Below, in pieces: positions 57,976-64,000 of a stretch of 64,000 bases of DNA. A program made the translations under genes and the position numbers. The stretch comes from Cymbidium sinense (taxonomy: Eukaryota; Streptophyta; Magnoliopsida; Asparagales; Orchidaceae), in assembly GCA_021442155.1 (NCBI GenBank), contig CM038218.1, forward strand, positions 64,540,474 through 64,604,473. The letters are read 5' to 3'. The notes under the pieces were generated by a model. It saw nothing but the letters and a program-made list of their open reading frames with translations, did no database searches and was not told the DNA's origin. Every line of letters begins with the position of its first letter. The stretch's first letter is position 1.

Positions 57976-58526
57976 ACCTAGTCTGTATGCTCGGTTGGCC
58001 GATCACTCGAGCAAGGAGAAACAGGAGAAGAAGAGGCCGACGAGAAGGATCAGTGAGAGGAGAATCGCGTCTGAGAGAGAAAGGAGCTCTTAGAGTTCGT
58101 GTGGAAAACCAGAGAGAGCAATCACGTGAAAGGGGGAAACTCGCGTGAAAATGCCCTAGTAGCTTTCGATTTAGAGTATTATCGACCTTTCGATTGGTCG
58201 CATAAAGCGGCACCAATGAGGTTGGCGAGGGTAGGATAAGGATTAGGAGATTAAGCAGCCACTGATTATCTTAATTATAAATTAACATAATTTCACGTCA
58301 ATATTTTATGAATTTACTTCGTGCGATAGATCGTAGCAATATGGGTGTCGATTTTAGGTATTTCGCTTGGGATATGATCGATTTCTGTCGGAGTCGTTTA
58401 GACAACGTCAACAACGGTTGAAGTGAAATTGGATTTAAATTGTGACGTCGCACTCAAATCAATTTTATCATATGCGCTTAATTTGAATAATGACATACTT
58501 GTAGGTCAACAAATGCCCCCCAACAA
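57976..58526 (-). repeat. Right arm, outer part: start of the minus-strand LTR
   Basis: After the hAT insertion the right arm continues as the reverse complement of left 42,400 back to 41,550. On the minus strand it begins near 58,526-58,566. The sequence TGTTGGGGGGCATTTGTTG followed by ACCTACAAG resembles starts of Tat-lineage LTRs. An alternative start, TGTGCAACAAACACGG, lies at 58,566. The 80-codon minus frame at 57,974 lies in the LTR leader and is not a gene. About 340 bases present in the left arm are missing here around 58,450-58,460. Confidence 0.7.
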
Positions 58527-58574
58527 ATATGGTGCGCGCATGGAGCGGACCGTGTTTGTTGCACACTGGTTGGC

Positions 58575-58597
58575 CTTTACTTTTTTCTTTTTTTTTG
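58575..58597 (-). promoter_or_regulatory. Candidate polypurine tract of the minus-strand gypsy element
   Basis: On the minus strand this is an A-rich purine run (AAAAAAAAAGAAAAAAGTAAAGG) just before the putative LTR start, where second-strand priming should occur. A second purine run lies at about 58,687-58,724. The choice between them depends on where the LTR really starts. Confidence 0.4.
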
Positions 58598-58820
58598 TAG
58601 GATTTATTTGGACATCACATGACATATAGAAAAATATCCCTTTTAAATCTGCATAAATTGATTCATACTTTAATTATAGATAAGGGTTTTCTTTCTTTTT
58701 GAATCTCTCTTCCCCTTTTTTTTTGTTTTGATTGTATCTCGCACACTCATATATATGTATATGTGTTTGCTTCACATGACTCCTTACAGAAAAATGTTCA
58801 ATTAAAGGAGATCATCAGGT

Positions 58821-61800
58821 TTGTCATCTGAGGAGCCCACCGATGATGTCATATGGTCTATCATTGATTCTCATGACCCTCGCAATAATGTGGACATTTT
58901 AGACATACTGGAGCAACATAATGATATGTTACAAGGACGTGACATATTTCAAAATTTCTTCACCGTTCTCCATCCTTTCAGTTGTTACGAGGGCTGTGAA
59001 TTCGAGAATTATCCAGTGGGTGACCGTTAGGCGAAGTGTGGTGAATATAATCCTCCGGATAATGCTTGTTGACAGTGAGTTATGAATTATGTGAAATACC
59101 AATAAATTTGTTGATATCATTAAGCAAACAGGGCAATCACACTTAGTCATCGACAATTACAACCAAACTCATTAGAGTGGCCTCGAGCTCGCCTATAGGC
59201 CAGATTCATGATCCAGCAAAGGAGTATGTTACTTGGGCTCGATATATTCTTTGAGCTCATAAGGATGTTATAAAGGTGGCTGGGGTTTACAGGGCGATTT
59301 ATGCCTCTATGTTTGATTTTAGGAATATTCTCTCTTCATTGATAAGAGGCTTAATTGAATTTTGGGGTGCTAGGAATAACACCTGTTGGGTCGGCCTCGA
59401 AAAATTAACTATTACATTAAGCGACCTACAGGCGGTATCGGGCTTTCCGATATATGGTAGTCATTATGAAGAATATATTCCCGATGAAGCTCTTTAGGCG
59501 ACCTCTACGGAGCGAGCATTGGAAGATGATTACACAGTTTACCGAGTTGTTCAACCACTATCGACGAACTTATGAAGCTGTTGGGTTATCCATGCGTTCG
59601 CGAGCAACCATGCTTATGAATGTTTAGATCTACAGTTTCTTAAGAGAGGATACTTTTCTTCTCTTTTACAGCCTTTCAAAATGGGTGTTGATTTGGTGAT
59701 TATTTATCGGAGATTCGAGTTTTTTATCATCATTTTTCCATCACATCCAGGTATGGACGAGGATTTATTTTTAGCTTTTAGTTACTTGGTTGTGTATTTT
59801 CGTCTTGCCATCGAGGAGGATTTATCGTTTAATCTTATTGGTGTAGTAGGATCTCCCAAGATTAACATCTTTCCTTGGCTCCTCCAATTCTTGTTAGGGT
59901 ATACAGGGTATTAAAGATTATTTTGGAGGCTAGCTTACTCGAGCTACGTGATTTGATTCTGTCCTGGCAATACATCCACGCTTGAATTCACATCCATGTC
60001 CATAGGGCTTTCGCTTGCCTGGAATGTCCTTCATATTTCTTAGAGAGGAATTATCCCATAGTCATGCAATTGTCACAAGCCTCTCTACCTTGGAGCGTGA
60101 AAGAGTAACGCTTTTTCTTTAGTCATTGATAGGTTGTCTCATTCGTGAGTCGAGGTTGCAAATCCTCTCGAGGGAGGTTGATATTGTGGATGAAGTCAAC
60201 CACAGAGGTAGGTGTACTTTTCACACCGACCAATTCTTGCCAATAGTCGAGTACTTTATTAGCATGCGTCCCGGCTAGTTATGTTATCGATCTGATCGTT
60301 CAGTTATCTTGGAAGGATATCAACCTAAGGCGGATAGTTTGGATTTTACGGCGCATGAAGGAGACCTTCATTCCGGTGTATTCGATGCGGCGTCGAGATG
60401 GATGTCGTTCCGTCAGGGATTATTCTCTATCTGGGTGATGTGGCTTTTGCTCGGGTTTGACAATTCAATATTCTTCTTTGCTCCTTTAGTTAAATACGAG
60501 GTTAACTATGCGCTTAACTTGGACGCTTATCTTTTGCCGACTTTGGGCTGAGCTGAAATATGAGCGATAAGTGGAGACTTAGAGTCACTCAGGACAAGGC
60601 TTAGGTGGCGGGCTACTTGAGTATGATCTATATGTCTTGTCATTTCTTTATTTGATCCTTTTAAGTCTTTTAATTCATTACACATGTTTGTATTTTCTTA
60701 ATAATAGGTGAGAGAGAGTCTTGGGATCATGGCGGAATAAGCGATTCACTTCTTAGTGCGAACTTCGGGAACCCAGTTAAATCTTGATCATCCTCATCAC
60801 CAACAAAGGCGTTCTCGTCGAAGATCCTCCAAGGCTTCGGATTTTGCGATTCGATCTCTTGACTCGAGGAAGCAAATTGAGGCCAAGGATGTTTATGGAG
60901 TCGGTTTTCTTTGGGGACTTTGAGTTGGTTTTCACGGCGGTCGCCTCTCTATGTCGGTTCTTTTGAAGATTTTAGGGTTGATCTTCCTGAAGCAACAGCA
61001 GCAAAACCCCTTTGGGTTTCTTTTCTAGCTTTTGGCCCTGTGAAACATCTAGAGTGAGGGACAAAGATTATGGTGAGATCTCAGTCGTACCCGCTCATGA
61101 TGAAGTGGTGGTAAGCGTCATAACGCCAACTGGTCAGCCATCGTTAGAAGGAATGTAGCCTCAAGTTGAGGCTTTTGACTCAGGTATGACCTGATAATTT
61201 TCTTCCCTTTTTTTTTTTACTTTCAGATATAATATTATCTTTCCTTCCTCCCTTCTCTCTCCTCTTTTTTTTAGTCCCCAAAGGGATCGACTATTCTTCG
61301 GAGATCCATTGGAGACACGCATCATATGCGGACTCACGCAATGAGCGTATTTATGAGAATAACGTGACTTTTTTTTCGTGGTGATTTCGATTGGACGGAC
61401 TCCGCAGGTATCACTCGGCTTTTCAAAAGATGTCAATCGTCTGACTTCTTAGCTCATTTGATTGAATGAAGAGGAATTCGCTTATTTTGAGACTTTATGT
61501 CGAGGCAATTTTAGCGACAAATGAAAGCCCTTAGCATAGTTAAATCATAGAGTTTCATTGTCGGGCGAGAGAAGCTCAGACTTGACAGAAGCGGCAAACT
61601 TTGCTCATGATGAATTCGAAAAGAGCTTTGAAGCTTTAAGACGACTCCGTGATAAGTCTGCTGACATTGGGGCTTATATTGAGAGCGTTACTGTTAAGAT
61701 TCGAAGCCTCTAGAGGGAACTTAAATATTCAGTGTCATGCAAGACAGACCTTCAGGCAGAGCAAGATAGACAAACTTAGCAAACACCTGAGGAGCGACAG

Positions 61801-61900
61801 CGGTTTGAATCGTCATCTTTATGGTTGATGCGGCGGCTCGAGTCAAGCTGTAGAAGATTTACAAGACAGAAAATGACATATTATTGTATCTCAGCTTAGA
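58821..61900 (+). pseudogene. Plant mobile domain (PMD, aminotransferase-like) gene remnant, antisense within the gypsy element
   Basis: PMD proteins are plant-specific and occur both as host genes and inside transposons; their biochemical role in elements is not known. The first frame (58,821-59,030) has LEQHNDMLQGRDIFQNFFT. The frame at 59,276-59,497 has FWGARNNTCWVGLEKLTITL then SDLQAVSGFPIYG, the signature 'FW....NT....GE..ITL.D......P' of the domain. At 59,681-59,914 hydrophobic PMD core follows. At 60,309-60,551 EGYQPKADSLDF and ASRWMSFRQGLFS correspond to the end of the domain. After a likely intron (acceptor TTAATAATAG near 60,709) come SRRRSSKASDFAI and a Glu/Lys/Arg-rich coiled-coil-like stretch (61,560-61,850). 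Many stop codons, often TAG, show decay. The 91-codon minus frame at 61,161 is a shadow. Confidence 0.72.
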
Positions 61901-63580
61901 GACCTACAATCTCATCTACCTTGATGTATTTGCTCTTTATTTTACCCCTTCTTTTCATTATGTTTAAATTATGTCAATTATATTTGCTGCTAGAGTCTCT
62001 TTTCTTTGTAATGTGACTCCTATGTTAGAGTTGCTTTTCATATGTACTTGCGCATTTTTCATAAATAAAATCTAGACCACCAGCATGTTACTTCATGATC
62101 ACTCTGTTTAAAGGGTTTGATGATCTATTGGAGAGATGAAAATCTCATTGGTCTTATGCTTTATGTCTTGAGTAAACTTGTTGAAAATTTCATTTGAATT
62201 TAGAATTTACATTCCTCTCATGTCGGCTTTTGTGCCTTGGGGATGACTTGAGGAGTGAGAAGGAAATATCTTGGTGCCTCATATCTTTGACGGACTTGTT
62301 AAAGATTTCATCTCGAACTTTGGGATTTGCATTTTCCTCATATCCTAGCTTTATGCCTTAGCGGACTTGATGGAGTTGATGAGATGAGAATGTTTTCGGT
62401 CCTATGCTTTATGCTTTGACGAACTTGTTGAAGATTTTATCTCGAGGATTCGTATCTTATGTCTCCTTTTATCCTGGCTTTATGTCTTGACGAATTTGAT
62501 GCCCTGATAAGTTTTAAGACAATTCAGGAATCCTCGAGATGAAATCTTCAAGGCATAAAGCCAGGATAATGCCGACGATCTAGCTCTCAGAGCTTGTGTT
62601 GGGTCAATGGCGAAAAGTCATCAATCTTGTGCTTTGCGCATGTAATGGCATTGTTGATGACAAAAACTCCCTTAGTTCAGCGTTTAGCTTTGTATGAACA
62701 TTGGGATGACTTCTTTGGTCCTTTGCTTTTTTGCTTGATTGGACTTGCTGAATAAGAACTTTTTTCGGTCTTTGCTTCCTACTTTAATAGACTTGTTGAA
62801 GGAGTTGAGATTTCACATATATATATTTGATTTCAAACTCGGCTCAATGCCTTCTTGAGTAAGGATATATATATATTTTTTGTTGGAATTTTGAAAATAA
62901 CCTTATGATTAATAGGGATGATCTCCCAGTTTGGGTCACTTGAACTCACCAAGTTGGAGAGATTTAGGGATTTGGACGCTCTTATCTTTGAAGCGGCAGT
63001 AGGAGGATCCTACTACGACCTTTGTGGCGTGTTGAAGCAGTCACTCGGCACTTCGGTATTTTGGCATGTTGAGTCACTTTGACACCACTTGAGTTTTGGA
63101 CTTGATTGATGGAGGACCGGGCTAAAGATGGGGATCTCTACTACTACTTTGTGGCGTGTTGAGTAGTAAGTAGATCACTGATTTCTATTTGGCGTGTTGA
63201 GTCCCGCCATACACTTCAGCCATTAGATTTGATGTGTGGATGAGAAATGTATTTCCAACTTAGTTTGTTGAAGTATGCAGATTTGAAAATTTTCCTCTTC
63301 GATCAGGAAGACTTTTAAATTTGAGAATTTGAATACATAATTTTATATCGTATGGGGATCTGCATTACGATGTCAAGAAAGAAAGGAAATGTCTTATCGA
63401 GCTTGACACTCTTATAAAATTTTAAAAAATACCCCTCAAAGGAATTTTATTTTATTTTAGAAATGCATTCTTGTGTTACAAGAGAATTTTCAATGAAAAT
63501 TTACACATGTGATTGATGATGAAGACTTCAAGTATAGAATTTGTTTGATTACACTTTTATGTATAATATTTTTTTAAATA
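61900..63580 (-). repeat. Repeat-rich 3' untranslated region of the gypsy element
   Basis: No coding sequence. Around 62,120-62,500 a unit of about 110-125 bp recurs with 'cttatgctttatg(t)cttgacgaactt', TTGAAGATTT and ATCTCGA. Around 62,530-62,580 a piece of the same unit is inverted (CTCGAGATGAAATCTTCAAG, GCATAAAGCCAGGAT). At 63,000-63,200 the word TTTGTGGCGTGTTGA or TTTGGCGTGTTGAGT recurs, with CTACTACGACC/CTACTACTAC nearby. This matches the hypervariable repeat-bearing 3' region known in plant gypsy elements. Confidence 0.7.
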
Positions 63581-63589
63581 TCGACCATT

Positions 63590-64000
63590 GATTGACAATA
63601 TTGGTCTTTCACCTTTGAAGTCAACATGGTAGGCTCCCCCTTGATATGCCTTTTCAATAACGAAAGGTCCTTCCTAGTTAGGTTCAAATTTACTGCCAAT
63701 TTTGCGATGAGGGATAATTGGTCTTCTCAACACCAGGACCAATTCCCCTTCCTGAAAAGCTTCGAGGCGTCTTGTATGATCAATGCTTTAGACATCCTTG
63801 CTCGATAGACTTAGATTTTGTTGAGCTTGGAGCATAACCTCGTCAAACGCGTTTTCCATCAAAGAGCAGCATCTCATCTTGGGTAAGATTTTGTTGAATA
63901 TTTCATGACGCGTGGTTCGAGTGGCAAAATTGCTTCGACTCAAACACTAATGCATGGGGGGGTAGACTTTAAGTGGTGCAGTAAGCCATACGCTTCCTGA
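63590..64000 (-). pseudogene. Ty3-gypsy integrase, C-terminal end (partial at the window edge)
   Basis: Integrase inserts element cDNA into the genome, and its tail binds DNA. On the minus strand, 63,752 down to 63,590 reads FQEGELVLVLRRPIIPHRKI then GSKFEPN, a stop where W is expected (TGG to TAG), EGPFVIEKAYQGGAY and HVDFKGERPILSIN. This is the canonical end of plant gypsy integrases. Upstream, 63,760-64,000, ENAFDEVMLQAQQNLSLSS is recognisable with a frameshift. The rest of pol lies beyond 64,000. The 60-codon plus-strand frame at 63,626 is its antisense shadow. Confidence 0.88.

Larger units (their letters stand above)
58526..64000 (-). mobile_element. Tat-lineage Ty3-gypsy retrotransposon, 3' part, running off the right edge
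   Basis: Read on the minus strand from 64,000, the element shows the integrase C-terminal end, a repeat-rich 3' region, a gene remnant on the opposite strand (PMD), a candidate polypurine tract and a long LTR. Extra antisense ORFs between pol and the 3' LTR, and tandem repeats in the same place, are known from Tat-group elements. That order is the basis for the lineage call. Gag, protease, RT and RNase H would lie beyond the window. All coding parts carry stops, so the copy is inactive. Confidence 0.7.

Noticed and set aside
41550..58526. A giant DNA transposon (Maverick- or Foldback-type) with 5-kb terminal inverted repeats
   Set aside because: There is no transposase, polymerase or integrase in the 1.9-kb centre. 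The right arm fits the LTR of the adjoining gypsy element better, and the hAT transposase lies within one arm, not between them.

Overview
This window looks like nuclear DNA from a flowering plant, probably a monocot. The evidence is a GC-rich first exon with GT-AG introns set in AT-rich intergenic DNA, an interstitial block of the plant telomere repeat TTTAGGG, and decayed Ty1-copia, Ty3-gypsy (Tat-like) and hAT transposons. I cannot name the species. I see no bacterial, organellar or viral genes, and no tRNA, rRNA or CRISPR features.

About 1-28,100 is a pile of long repeats without a recognisable coding region. A 4.1-kb segment (5,260-9,400, minus) is inverted relative to a right-hand series (11,280-18,500, plus) whose first part is tandemly doubled. 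A unit of about 5.7-6.0 kb then occurs twice head to tail (16,365-22,060 and 22,085-28,060). Fragments of the same family lie at 2,280-3,140, 5,101-5,200 and 40,200-40,790. The units behave like long LTRs, or like a large non-coding retroelement derivative. Smaller tandem arrays sit inside them.

About 28,100-41,540 holds the only host gene recognised. It encodes a plastid-type dihydrolipoamide acetyltransferase (pyruvate dehydrogenase E2; lipoyl domain, E3/E1-binding domain and the first part of the acyltransferase domain) at 30,487-31,839. It has a frameshift before the catalytic domain, and its last exon, which carries the active-site motif, is not visible. A decayed minus-strand Ty1-copia element (RNase H and RT around 32,490-34,010; tRNA-iMet primer binding site at 39,508-39,519) follows in what would be intron 3. 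The telomere-repeat block at 38,814-38,905 lies further downstream.

About 41,550-58,526 is a second large inverted structure. Two LTR-like arms of 4.4-5.0 kb face each other across a 1.9-kb spacer, and a decayed hAT transposon of about 5.7 kb has inserted in the right arm. The right arm appears to be the 3' LTR of a minus-strand Tat-lineage gypsy element that runs off the right edge. Its parts are the integrase C-terminal end (63,590-64,000, minus), a tandem-repeat-rich 3' region (about 62,000-63,250), and an antisense plant mobile domain (PMD) gene remnant (58,821-61,900, plus). This layout matches Tat elements known to carry an extra antisense ORF between pol and the 3' LTR. The most unusual features are an array of short CACG...CGTG palindromes inside the LTR arms, three near-identical perfect hairpins in the hAT 3' region, and the inverted LTR pairing itself.
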